The translations under genes and the position numbers were made by a program. Shown one piece after another: positions 10,030 through 19,299 of a stretch of DNA of 64,000 nucleotides (position 1 is its first letter; the number at the start of each line of letters is the position of its first letter). Under the pieces are notes generated by a model. It did no database searches. It worked only from the letters and a program-made list of their open reading frames with translations, and was not told where the DNA came from. The DNA comes from Cordylochernes scorpioides (taxonomy: Eukaryota > Arthropoda > Arachnida > Pseudoscorpiones > Chernetidae), in assembly GCA_030710605.1 (NCBI GenBank), contig CP092864.1, positions 136,897,255 to 136,961,254 of the forward strand, in the 5' to 3' direction.

Positions 10030-10430
10030 TGCTTCCATTTATTATATATAGATGGCACTTTATTGCCTTGTAATTAAATATACCTAACTGGCCTTGTACT
10101 TATTGTTTGCAGAAGAGCATTGCTCGATGTAAATATTTATATGTAATTCTGCTGTCCTAGAAGCTTATGTCCATAGTTTGCTTGAATACTAAGATTACAA
10201 CCGTCATTGCAGCCTATATAAGCAGAATGATCCAATGCAGTATTAGAGCTCTAAGAAGCGGTCTGGTAGATTAAATTGGCGAAACCGCTGGGAGGGTCCA
10301 CTACTGATGAACCAAGCTCTCCCAATATATTTCTTCATCGCAGTAAGGACAGTAGAAGTTTGTTTTCTGTTAAAAAAGAAACATTCGTGCATTATAATGC
10401 TTCCATTTCTTATATATGAGGATATATATA
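10030..10430 (+). mobile_element. F2-family MITE copy
   Basis: Contains agcattgctcgatgtaaata, a conserved centre with gcgaaaccgctgggagggtc and ctactgatgaaccaag, then cagtaaggacagtagaagtt and aaacattcgtgc. The arrangement matches the minus-strand copies at 12546 and 19725. The left inverted end is missing or diverged. Noncoding. Confidence 0.65.
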
Positions 10431-10499
10431 AATGGGGGAGAAGTTCAGGCTTTTAAAGTAGTGAAATAGTCATGTCCTCACCGCTTAAATGGGCATTTA

Positions 10500-10665
10500 A
10501 AGATGACAGAGCGTTATCTATCGGAATAAAAATCATTCAAACGTTTATTTGACATTTTTCTTGATGATATTAGCCAAATACATTTTCTTGATCCATCAAG
10601 AAAAGCTAATCAATATATACGTTTCAGGCTGTTGGTTCTCGTCAGTGTGGTGCATACTGTATGTT
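10500..10665 (-). mobile_element. Half foldback with decayed hammerhead
   Basis: Single arm of the ribozyme family (ttatctatcggaataaaaat, aatacattttcttgat, atcaagaaaagctaa). At 10617-10660 minus, a CTGACGAG...CTGAAAC ribozyme relic follows, whose stem II no longer pairs properly and whose cleavage triplet is lost. The second arm is absent. Confidence 0.6.
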
Positions 10666-10744
10666 TAACGCATTTACAAAAATATGGCCTTAAAATACCT
10701 ACTATTTAGGCCATGATATACCATGGCAAATTCTACTATATATA

Positions 10745-11055
10745 AATATATAACATAAAGCTTATGTCCATAGTTTTCTTGAAAACCATTTCTGAGATTC
10801 CACACTTCAGTGTAGCATATATAAGTAGAATGATCCAATACAGTATTAGAGCTCTAAGAAGCTGTCTGGTAAATTAAATTGGCGAAACCGCTGGGAGGGT
10901 TCACAACTGATGAGCCAAGCCCTCCCCAATGTATTTATCATCGCAGTAAGGACAGTTTGTTTTGTGCTTGAAATAAAAAAAGAAACATTTGTGCTTTAAT
11001 GCTTCCATTTCTTATCTGAAGATTACGCGTTATCGCCTTGTAACATAAAGTTACG
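10745..11055 (+). mobile_element. F2-family MITE copy
   Basis: Shares agcttatgtccatagttttc, gcagaatgatccaatacag-like text and gcgaaaccgctgggagggtt with the copy at 10030, then cgcagtaaggacag and aacatttgtgctt. It ends near gattacgcgttatcgcc. Noncoding; left end undefined. Confidence 0.6.
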
Positions 11056-11276
11056 GGAGGATGATAGTCATGTATCAAAAGAGACACCTCTCCCTTTAAA
11101 TATACATCAGAACACTATGCATTATATTTATTACCTCAGTAAACAAATTATGTTTTACTTTATGTGTTGTATTCTAGACTGAAAATCGACCCTTGTCACT
11201 TCATCAGTTTAAACATCTGTTTGGTAAATTTGACCGATTTTATAACCCCTTTCGTAGGATGTTATTAAATCAAAGT

Positions 11277-11327
11277 CAACCACTCTACTGATGAGGGCCA
11301 TAGCTCGAAACCATAGTATACAGGTTG
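11277..11327 (+). ncRNA. Hammerhead ribozyme, type I, core intact
   Basis: CTGATGA (11288-11294), stem II GGGC-CATA-GCTC, GAAAC (11307-11311), a 2-bp stem III with loop CATA and the triplet GTA (11316-11318). Stem I is open-ended: caac...ctcta pairs with tacag...gttg with one C-C mismatch and a bulge. All invariant core positions are present. GUA is a permitted, usually weaker, cleavage triplet; the predicted cut follows 11318. Confidence 0.75.
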
Positions 11328-11419
11328 AAATTTTGTCTGAATTTGTCAAAACTGGTGTTGTGGATCATTCTTTATCAACACTAGTAACGTTTTTCACCAA
11401 GGTGATAAACATAATACAT

Positions 11420-11729
11420 TTTTTTTTTTTGCTTATCCCTAGTACACGTGGTACAGGCCATGATAATCATGGTGGGTAGTTAGCGACTGCTTTTTACTGT
11501 AAGCGCACCACATGTCTACACATGTGAAAGCAGTTCGACTTTGCACTTACAAATGTGCCAGAGCCCCGTTTGGTTACTTGCACTCGCTGGTGGGGTTGGA
11601 CTTTTGCAAGAATCGGGGGGCCATTGGAGCATTTTTTTTTTAAACAGAAAAAATGTCCAATGCGGGGATCGAACCCGGGTCGTAGTGGTCGAAAACCAAA
11701 CGGTTTAACCAGTCTTCCACCGACCCCCC
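11420..11729 (-). mobile_element. tRNA-derived SINE with 11-bp target duplication
   Basis: On the minus strand the element begins gggggtcggtggaagac, has a B box in cccgggttcgatccccgc and ends in an 11-bp poly-A (11420-11430). The flanks acataatacat at 11409-11419 and 11730-11740 are identical. This is a textbook LINE-mobilised insertion, and it interrupts the hammerhead element. Length is 310 bp. Confidence 0.88.
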
Positions 11730-11761
11730 ACATAATACATAATTAAAGAGAGAGGTGCCTC

Positions 11762-12545
11762 TTTTTTTCTATATATAAAGAAAAATATATATTCTGCTTG
11801 TATTTAGAATTGTTGAGATTATCTTAATTTTGGTTATCTTGAGGATTAAGCTATAGCGGTGCAGTCGTGGTTGAAATAATAATCTTGAAAGTATGAAAAT
11901 AAAAATGGTTTTGATCAGAGATTTCTTTATTTGATCTCAGGAATATATATGAATAACATAATTTGGTAAAAATACTGCCTTGCTTAAGGCGAATAGAATA
12001 AGGAAAACAAAAGATTATTTACATAATGTACAAAAGTTTTGAGCCGGCCATCGGGGAAGAACAACAACGAGTTTTTATAGGGGAAGCATGACCTCTGGCG
12101 GTCGATTTAACAGAGTATTTGAATCTATGAAATATAATTTCAAATAGAATAATATTTTAATATAGCATATATATATGTAGTGATAAAGTTAATGATGAAT
12201 TTAAAGAAAAGTTATGAGCCCTCATGTGATAGCCTCCAGAGAGAAGTGTAGACAGGAATAGATAAGACAGTCACGATCCTATAAACCATGTCGTTAGAGA
12301 ATGTAAATAAATAGGTAGTCAGTATTTCTACTAAATTTTACTGTCGTGTACTAATTTACATTCATACACAGTCAGGTGGTTACTACTTAGAGTACATTAT
12401 TACTAACCAGTATCAATGTTTCATACTTCTACTTCACCTTTCATCTTCTTCCATAGTAGTCTGTCTGCATGTTGCTTGGTTATTTAGACAATTAACATAA
12501 TTTTATGGACATCTTGTCAATACATGCAAAAGTACACAGTTTATA
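11762..12545. other. No recognised feature
   Basis: AT-rich DNA without a convincing open frame, repeat or RNA gene. 12005-12110 is slightly richer in GC (agccggccatcggggaagaa) but matches nothing else here. Confidence 0.45.
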
Positions 12546-13460
12546 CTAATTATAAGGCGATAACGCAATAAGAAATGAAAGCATTATAAAGTACAAATAT
12601 TTATTTTTTTAACACAAAACAAACTTTTACTGTCCTTACTGCGACGAAAAAAAATATATAAGGAGGGCTTGACTCATCAGTGGTGAACCCTCCCAACGGT
12701 TTCGCTAATTTAATCTACCAGACCGCTTCTCTTAGAGCTTCAATACTGTATTGGATGATTCTGCTTATATAGGCTGCAATGACGGGTGTAATCTTAGAAT
12801 AGTATTAAAGTAAACTATGGAAATAAGCTTTTAGGACAGTATAATTACATATAAATATTTACATCGAACAATGCTCTTCCGCAAACAATAAGGAGACAAG
12901 GCCAGTTAGGTATATTTAATTATAAGGCAATAACGTGCCATCTCGTATATATAAGAAATGGAAACATTATAAAGCACGAATGTTTCTTTTTTTAAACACA
13001 AAACAACCGCTGGGAGGGTTCACCACTGATGAGCCAAGCCCTCCTAATATATTTTTTCATTAAACGAAAAAACATGGTGAAGGAAGACGAGATTCTTTTA
13101 TTGATGCATAGGTGCAAGCTTTCGGGTAAAAACCCTTCAACAGGCGAGAAATGTAGCCCCACTTATAAGAACTCTCTATGGTACAAATGGTAGAAAGGAA
13201 TATATATCTTTCTACCATTTGTACCATAGTTCTTATAAGTGGGGCTTTATTTCTCGCCTGTTGAAGGGTTTTTACCCGAAAGCTTGCACCTATGCATCAA
13301 TAAAAGAAACTCGTCTTCCTTCACCATGTTTTTTTTTGTTTAATTTCAAATCAGTAGGGGCAGTAGAAGAGTTTGTTTTGTGTTCGAAAAAAGAAACATT
13401 GGTGCTTTATAATGCTTCCATTTTTCTACAGTTTGTAATATTATTCCAAAATAATAGATA
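12546..13460 (-). mobile_element. Two F2-family copies, split by a palindrome
   Basis: The minus-facing copy runs from about 12546 (aacacaaaacaaac, actgtccttactgcgac, ggagggcttgactcatcagt) to about 13005. A plus-facing centre with ccgctgggagggttcaccac then resumes at 13007. The plus copy is interrupted by the palindrome 13061-13344 and continues with gcagtagaagagtttg to 13460. The result is a head-to-head pair. Noncoding. Confidence 0.65.
13061..13344. mobile_element. Palindromic element inserted in an F2 copy
   Basis: Two arms of about 135 bp (taaacgaaaaaacatggtga... mirrored by ...tcaccatgtttttttttgtt) meet near 13203. The arms contain gaagggtttttacccgaaag, which is a stem II plus GAAA like that of a hammerhead, but the preceding core reads CTGTTGA instead of CTGANGA. 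There is no open frame. The insertion splits a recognisable F2 sequence, so it is a mobile unit. Confidence 0.75.
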
Positions 13461-13486
13461 TATACAACTATTATAATATGATACAT

Positions 13487-13640
13487 TAGCGTGCCAGGTT
13501 AAACTGGCGAAACCGCTGGGAGGGTTCCCCACTGATGAGCCCGGCCTTCCCATTAATTTTTTCATTGCAGTAAGGGCAGTAGAAATTGTTTAATTTTAAA
13601 AGAATAATACGCGTCTATAATAGTTTCGAATTTTCATATA
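13487..13640 (+). mobile_element. F2b-type MITE, right half
   Basis: ggcgaaaccgctgggagg leads into actgatgagccc, gcagtaagggcagtagaaat and an end reading atacgcgtctataatagttt. The right end matches the inverted ends of the complete copies at 15401 and 17274; the left end is absent. Confidence 0.6.
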
Positions 13641-13665
13641 CAACTATATATTATGTACATGGCGC

Positions 13666-13735
13666 CACCACTGCAGAGTTTGGTGGAGAATCACCAGCGG
13701 GTCTCCACGTATTTCGACATAGTCACACACCAGAG
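13666..13735 (+). other. Exon-like segment, also at 18521
   Basis: ctgcagagtttggtggagaa and the following ~45 bp closely match 18529-18595. The shared frame reads LQSLVEN-QRVS. Nothing else in the area looks coding. It could be a captured exon or simply part of an unrecognised repeat. Confidence 0.3.
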
Positions 13736-13880
13736 GGCGTACAATAAACTACAAACACAGCTTTAATCATAATCGTTAAAAACCCTGGATAACATTGTTA
13801 TAGGTTCTGGGATTGGTCATTTAGAGATCAAATTATATTACTTATCAATTAAACCTTTCGGGATACTCTATTTCAATATA

Positions 13881-14677
13881 CACTCATGGACAAAACTTAA
13901 GGAAGTTGTACCTTTCAGCATTGTCTGAATCCCGATATACTCATGGACAAAACTTAAGGAATTTGTACCTTTTAGCATGTATATCGGGATTCAGACAATA
14001 ACTCTGAAATATACCCTCATATACTTAAGGAAGTTGTACCTTTCAGCATGTATATCGGGATTCAGACAATAACTCTGAAATATACACTCATGTACAATAC
14101 TTAAGGAAGTTGTACCTTTCAGCATGTATATCGGGATTCAGACAATAACTCTGAAATATACACTCATGTACAATACTTAAGGAAGTTGTACCTTTCAGCA
14201 TGTATATCGGGATTCAGACAATAACTCTGAAATATACACTCATGTACAATATTAAGGAAGTTGTATCTTTTAGCATATATATCGGGATTCAGACAATAAC
14301 TCTGAAATATACACTCATGTACAATACTTAAGGAAGTTGTACCTTTCAGCATGTATATCGGGATTCAGACAATAACTCTGAAAGATACACTAACGGACAA
14401 AACTTAAGGAAGTTGTACCTTTCAGCGTGTATATCGGGATTCAGACAATAGCTCTGTAAGATTCCCTCATGGACAAAACTTAAGGAAGTTGTACCTTTTA
14501 GCATGTATCGGGATTCAGACAATAACTCTGAAAGATATTACAGTGACCTTTATTGGAAACACCTGAGATAAGTGTAAACAAAAATTGCCTCTGTTTTCTT
14601 AAAAAAAAAAAAAAAAAAAAAACGGACGACCAGCGACATGAAAGACTTTCAACTTTCTTAAGTTTTGTTCAAGAATG
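13881..14677 (+). mobile_element. MITE carrying ~8 copies of a 75-76-bp repeat
   Basis: Inverted ends cactcatggacaaaacttaa (left) and the inverse of cattcttgaacaaaacttaa (right) are flanked by TA at 13879-13880 and 14678-14679. Inside are direct repeats with period 75-76 bp, each containing ggaagttgtacctttcagca and tcgggattcagacaataact. A unique right segment has a 22-A run. Related elements: 20481, 38487, 42617. The TA flanks suggest a Tc1/mariner-type mobiliser. Confidence 0.8.
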
Positions 14678-14679
14678 TA

Positions 14680-15400
14680 TATATAAAAATAAAATAAATG
14701 CATATCCTGACTGCTCACATGATATTTGTTTCTATTTATTTTTTCACATATATATGCATAAGTATGCGCGTATTTCATTTGGTTATATAATATTTTATAT
14801 ATAATTTGTTATACAAATTAAATTAATTTATTTTTAATTGATAATTTTAATATATAGACCATATTAATATTTATCATAGATACGTTATGAATTTACAAAA
14901 AAAAAAAACATAACTCGACCCAGGAATGTATAGAATTTATTAGCAGACGAGAATACAGCAGAAAGCGAAAGGCGACATTTTTTTTTTAAAAGCAGACGAC
15001 GTGGGTGGGACATTTAGAATTCTACTCAGATTCTAGCGAAATAATTCTTTTTTTTTCCGTCATAGAAGGACGTGTCGTCTGCATTCACTTTCAAGAAATA
15101 TTGGCCATAAGATAGGGAGGGAGGGCGTCTGGCTGGATATTAAATAACCCTCCCCAAGGTCACAATAGTTGACCTTCAATCATGGCTCCACCTTGGTTTA
15201 CAGTTCCGGGATCCGGCATTGCTTCTTTGCCTTTTTATCATCATCTTCAAAACCTCTCTATGATCTTTTTAAAATTAAAGATATACTTCTGCTAGTATAT
15301 TTATATAATATAATTTTTATTTTTATAAACTTAATTGCCATTTATCGATAAAATGTATAACAAATAATATACTATGATGCACTAGCGCGCCTTATGTTAT
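14680..15400. other. No recognised feature; partly less AT-rich
   Basis: 14700-14900 is very AT-rich. 14935-15230 contains several gcagacga motifs and gggagggagggcgtctggct, and looks unlike the surrounding repeats. It may be unique host intergenic or intronic DNA. No open frame above about 60 codons is convincing. Confidence 0.4.
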
Positions 15401-15605
15401 GAAAATTCGAAATTATTTCAGACGCGTAAGATTACTTTTGATATTAAACAATTTTTACTGCCCTTACTGCAAAGGAAAAATTAATGGAAGGGCTTCACCA
15501 CTGATGAGCCAGACCCTCCCATTGATTATTCCATTGCAGTAAGGACAGTAGAAATTGTTTAATTTCAAAAAGAATCATGCGCGTCTAAAATAGTTTCGAA
15601 TTTTC
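15401..15605. mobile_element. F2b MITE, 205 bp, complete
   Basis: The ends gaaaattcgaaattattt and the inverse of aaaatagtttcgaattttc form inverted repeats that continue through agacgcg and attgtttaat to the gcagtaaggacagtag tracts. The centre is the family hairpin ccactgatgagcc between ggaaggg and ccctccc. Noncoding. Confidence 0.8.
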
Positions 15606-15615
15606 CTAAATAATA

Positions 15616-16251
15616 TACTGGCAATGTGTTTATTTTTTCAATAATATCATCAAATATCATCTCTACAGACCTTACTGCAATGATATAAGTTATTGAATTA
15701 GAGGGTTTGACTCATTAGTAGTAAACCCTCTCAGCGGTTTCACCAAATTAAAATCTAGACCGCTCTACTATTGTATTGGATTGGTTTGGGATATACCCTG
15801 TATTTTCTATGGAAGGCAGCTTAGGGGTGTTTATTGAACCTATGGACCTAAGCTTATAGGTATGTAGAGGTACATATACATATAATTTCAAGGTATTGAA
15901 TTTATTATAATTAAGTTTATAAATTTAATTTACTAATATATATTTGTTATGAAACCATATTTGTGGAAGAGCTTTGCTCGATGCAATACCTTATAATTAT
16001 ATGTATGTACCTCTACAGACCTATAAGCTTATGTCCATAGGTTCACTAAACACCCCTAAGCTGCTTTCCATATAAAATACAGGGTATATCCAATACAATA
16101 TTATAGCGGTTTAGAGATTAATTTGGGGAAACCGCTTAGAGGGTTCACTACTGATGAGCCAAGCACTCTCATTCAATAACTTATATCATTTCAGTAAGGC
16201 CTATAGAGATAATATTTGATGATGCCATTAAAAAGAAACACATTGCCAGTG
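15616..16251. mobile_element. Foldback element, 636 bp, arms ~310 bp
   Basis: The left arm starting tactggcaatgtgttt is mirrored almost throughout by the right arm ending aaacacattgccagt, with the axis near 15933. Each arm holds an F2-like module (gagggttcactactgatgag in the right arm) plus gtatgtacctctacagacct. A partial copy lies at 25505-25680. No coding sequence. It appears to be an F2 derivative that has become a near-complete palindrome. Confidence 0.85.
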
Positions 16252-16299
16252 AATTTTTTGTTATAAATAATAATTTTTAACGCTTTGCCAAATGTTTTT

Positions 16300-16400
16300 A
16301 ATTTTTGTTCGCTCCTGACGAGGACGAAAGAATTTTGTCGAAACGTCGATACAATAAAAATATTTACCGGCCGAAGTATCTTTAATTTGAAGAACTATGA
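16300..16400 (+). repeat. Hammerhead-like relic with shared flank
   Basis: ctgacgaggacgaaagaatt followed by ttttgtcgaaacgtcgatac has CTGACGA, a possible GAC/GTC stem II and GAAACGTC in the right order. Stem III has no loop, and one extra G follows the core, so it is not a valid hammerhead as it stands. The flank gccggccaggcagcc recurs inverted near 19590. It may derive from a Penelope-type terminal repeat. Confidence 0.4.
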
Positions 16401-16554
16401 ATGCCGGCCAGGCAGCCTCTATCTTTACGGTAAGCTATAAGCTTTATTATTTAAAAAAAAAGAGGTCAATTTATACATCATCTGATAAACTGTATAATTT
16501 TGCATTTTAAAAATAAAAATTTGTGGGCGCGTGATGGAAATTAAAATTGAAAAC

Positions 16555-17090
16555 AGGGGGTCGGTGGAAGGATGGTCTAAACCATGCTTGTCAAACTCAA
16601 ATCCTAACACGGGCCAAATAAAAAAGTAATAAGATTATGTGGGCCGCAAAAAAAGAAAACAAGTAATTAAATTTTTATAGTAACATTTATGTAGGTTTAT
16701 TTTAAAAAATACTAATAAGAAAAAAGAAAGTAAAGTTGTCTGGTGGGCAGCAAATTTATTCGCTGTGGGCCGCATGAGGCCCGCGGGCCGCGAGTTTGAC
16801 ATGCTTGGTCTAAACCGTTGGTTTTCGAACGCTACGACCCAGGATCGAATCCTGCATTTGGCACTTTTTTATAATTAAAAAAATGCTCCAATGGACCATG
16901 ATTCATGCAAAAGTCCAACCTCACCAGCGAGTGCAAGTAACCAAACAGGGCTATGGCACATTTGTAAGTGAAAAAATCGAACTGCTTTTCACATGTGTAG
17001 ACCTGCGGTGTACTTACAGTAAAAACAGTCGCTAACTTCTACCTACCATGATTATCATGGTCTGTAACACGTGTATTAGAAATAATAATA
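16555..17090 (+). mobile_element. tRNA-derived SINE, split by a hAT MITE
   Basis: The head begins gggggtcggtggaaggatg, is broken at the A-box region by 16583-16807, and resumes with gttggttttcgaacgctacg and a B-box-like gatcgaatcctgc. The body to about 17090 matches the copy at 11420 (gcaagtaaccaaacagggct, cagtcgctaac, atgattatcatgg). Confidence 0.85.
16583..16807. mobile_element. hAT-type MITE, 225 bp, 8-bp duplication
   Basis: The ends catgcttgtcaaactc and caagcatgtcaaactc (inverted) are flanked by GTCTAAAC at 16575-16582 and 16808-16815. The interior includes gggccgcatgaggcccgcgg. The 8-bp duplication fits the hAT pattern with T at position 2 and A at position 7. It is noncoding and sits in the tRNA head of a SINE. 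Confidence 0.88.
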
Positions 17091-17273
17091 TTGTAACGTA
17101 GAAAATCAGGAAAGACAAACTTCAGGATGACACAGCAATTTATTTAAGGTACAAACACAAATCAACATTTATAAGATACAAGCAATGAGGGGAAGTTTCC
17201 AGAGTAGCAAAATATAAATAATATAAATATTTAAAAAATTAATAATATTTACATAAAATATATCAAAATTCGA

Positions 17274-17423
17274 AACTATTATAGACGCGTTTAGTTCTTT
17301 TTAAAAATAAAAAAATTCTACTGCCCTTACTGCAATGAAAAAATATATATAATGGGAGGGCCTGGCTCATCAGTGGTGAACCCTCCCAGCGGTTTCGCCA
17401 GTCTATAATAGTTACGAATTTTG
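17274..17423. mobile_element. F2b MITE, short copy
   Basis: The ends caaaattcgaaactattata and the inverse of ctataatagttacgaatttt enclose actgcccttactgcaatg, gggagggcctggctcatcag and ggtgaaccctcccagcgg. Most of the right internal tract is deleted. It is followed by agatggcgcgctaatg, as in other family members. Confidence 0.75.
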
Positions 17424-17633
17424 ATAACAGATGGCGCGCTAATGCATCATAATAAATACTTTGCTACAATATAATACACCTTTCATAAAAAAACTATCTC
17501 AAATATAAAACACGAATTAAGATGAAATTAACGACTCGAATCTCATCTTCTGACGTCCAACCATAAGCTAATGTATTTGTTATTCATAAGAAATTTTGTA
17601 ACAACGTATTTTCTTTGAAAATAGAAATTATGA

Positions 17634-18015
17634 ATTAAGAAAAAAAGGCATCTTCTGATTTGCAACTAAAAGTTGCTGATGGATTGCGCCATCTGTCGGA
17701 ATAAATATCAATTAATCATTGATTTTTCAATTATTCCAGAATTGTTCGAATACTCATTCTTGATTAATCAATAAAAGCTAACTACCTTAATCAAGAATGG
17801 ATATTTGGAGAATTATGGAATAATTAAGAATCAACGATTAGTTGATATTTATTCCGATAGATGTCGCAAGCCATCAGCAATTTTAGTTACACGATCAGGA
17901 AATGTATTTTCTTAATTTAGTCATCAGAGAGAGATATATTTATAACCTAGTTTTTCCTAGAGCGCAATATACACCAGTTCCCAGTACAATTACACTTTTG
18001 TACTAATTTTTAAAA
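17634..18015. mobile_element. Foldback of the ribozyme family, ribozyme lost
   Basis: Arms (cggaataaatatcaattaat versus ttgatatttattccgatag) face each other around 17775. The centre, gctaactacc, has no ribozyme. The right flank to about 18015 ends in cagtacaattacacttttgt, matching the outer leader of the copies at 4663 and 56700. Confidence 0.7.
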
Positions 18016-18083
18016 TAGACAATTAACATAATTTTATTGACATCTCGTCAATACATGCAAAAGTGCACAGTCTACACTATATA

Positions 18084-18260
18084 CAGTTAAACCTGTCTAT
18101 AGCGCCCCCTCTAAATAGCGCCTTCCTCTCTATAGCGCCCGATTTTAAACATTAAAATGTAAACATTTTACATTAAAAGTGACCTGTCTATAGCACCCTC
18201 TCTCTATAGCACCCTATTTTGGTGAGTCCCAAAAGGGGGCGCTATAGACAGGTTTAACTG
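18084..18260. mobile_element. MITE, 177 bp, CAGTTAAACCTGTCTATAG ends
   Basis: Perfect or near-perfect inverted ends cagttaaacctgtctatagc are flanked by TA at 18082-18083 and 18261-18262. The interior repeats tctatagcgccc-type text several times. A truncated copy is at 60004-60157. The ends and TA duplication suggest pogo/Tigger-type mobilisation; there is no coding sequence. Confidence 0.88.
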
Positions 18261-18310
18261 TATATATACATAACACTATGCTAATAGAAAGCAATAACGC
18301 GCCATCTATA

Positions 18311-18490
18311 TATAACGAATGAAGACATTAAGACGCGATGTGGTCTGGTAGATTATATTGGCGAAACCGCTGGGAAGGTTCACCACTGATGAGTCAAGCC
18401 CTTCCAATATTTTTTCATTGCAGTAAGGACAGTAGAAGTTTGATTTATTTGTGAAAAGAAACATTCGTGTGTTAATGTCTTCATTCGTTA
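18311..18490. mobile_element. F2-family MITE, internally deleted
   Basis: The ends tataacgaatgaagacatta and its inverse near 18475-18490 match the copy at 6622. The left internal arm is deleted. The centre has gcgaaaccgctgggaagg and ccactgatgagtcaag. Confidence 0.75.
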
Positions 18491-18520
18491 GTACGCTATG
18501 TATAATGAATATGGCTTCTC

Positions 18521-18705
18521 TAACATTACTGCAGAGTTTGGTGGAGAATCGCCAGCGGGTCTCCAGCGACACCACGCATTTCGACCTCTATAAAGAAAAC
18601 GTAGATCGCATGCTTTGCCGCTGAAGAGATGGTGATGGCGTGGTCTTCGAGACCAACTTGAAAGATCCAGAACTGCAAGTCCGGCGGCCAGCAAACGATA
18701 AAAAA
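18521..18705 (+). other. Exon-like segment, function unknown
   Basis: After an acceptor-like ttctctaacattactgcag, one frame stays open for about 32 codons (LLQSLVENRQRVSSDTTHF...), meets TGA at 18622-18624, and stays open beyond it to 18715. GC is well above the flanks. The first part recurs at 13666-13735. This may be a pseudo-exon carried by a repeat. I do not recognise a family. Confidence 0.3.
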
Positions 18706-18719
18706 AAAAACTTCTCAAA

Positions 18720-19190
18720 TTTTAAATAGAATTTATGGTCAAAAGTTTTTTAAAATTCACTGAAATGGTATAAAAAAATAATAAAGAAAACTAAACAAAC
18801 CCACAAATTGTTGACCAAAATGTTGCAGAAGATGTCCTTGAAGTTAAATCTAAGCAGACGGAAGTCAGTCAAGGCGCTACTTAAGCAAAATACGCGGGCA
18901 GACGCTATTAGGACGTGTGGCAAACGATTTCGAAACTTTCGTCTGCTATTGTTAAGCTTTCCTCATTTATTGTCGTTATTCAACTCAAATAGTCTCTTTT
19001 TGTCCTCCATTTCCATTAAATTTTTTATGGCATTGTGAAATAGGCTTTCCTTTTTGTTATCTTTTATATTTTTTGTCTTTAAATGATGTGGAGTATTTGG
19101 TGAGAGTAAATGTTTTAGATTGCCGTTCGATTTTTTATTTTTTTATTTCTTTTGTATAAATTGTTGGTGTGGTAGTCTTTGAGGATATAT
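18720..19190. other. No recognised feature
   Basis: Contains one 76-codon frame (18808-19038) that starts basic (KLNLSRRKSVKALLKQN) and becomes hydrophobic, without any motif I recognise. The right half is T-rich. No repeat match was found. Confidence 0.35.
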
Positions 19191-19194
19191 TTTA

Positions 19195-19290
19195 TTTTTC
19201 TCTATTTTTCTCTATTTATTTATTTGAACACACAAAACGCGATATCCCAGCTAAGGATAATTGCGTCGATTTACATTTTTTAAACAGAAA
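19195..19290 (-). mobile_element. R1-like 3' tail, diverged
   Basis: Read on the minus strand, gcaattatccttagctggga followed by tatcgcgttttgtgtgttc and an AAATAAATAAA tail parallels the R1-like 3' end at 46640-46715. Only the tail is present. Confidence 0.5.
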
Positions 19291-19299
19291 CAGTTATAA

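Larger units (their letters stand above)
11082..11761 (+). mobile_element. Hammerhead-bearing element, inverted ends, SINE inside
   Basis: The left end (gagacacctctccctttaaa, 11081-11100) and right end (aattaaagagagaggtgcct, 11741-11760) are inverted copies of each other. The pair is seen more fully in the second copy (56641-57723). A type-I hammerhead lies at 11277-11327. The right part is interrupted by a SINE (11420-11729) with an 11-bp duplication. No coding capacity is visible. Confidence 0.7.

Noticed and set aside
10230..10310. F2 core has GGCGAAAC and CTGATGAGCC, the two conserved strands of a hammerhead
   Set aside because: They occur in the order GAAAC then CTGATGA with only about 20 nt between, too few for stems I and III; stem II could close only through a circular or dimeric RNA. 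Kept as a conserved hairpin, not called a ribozyme.
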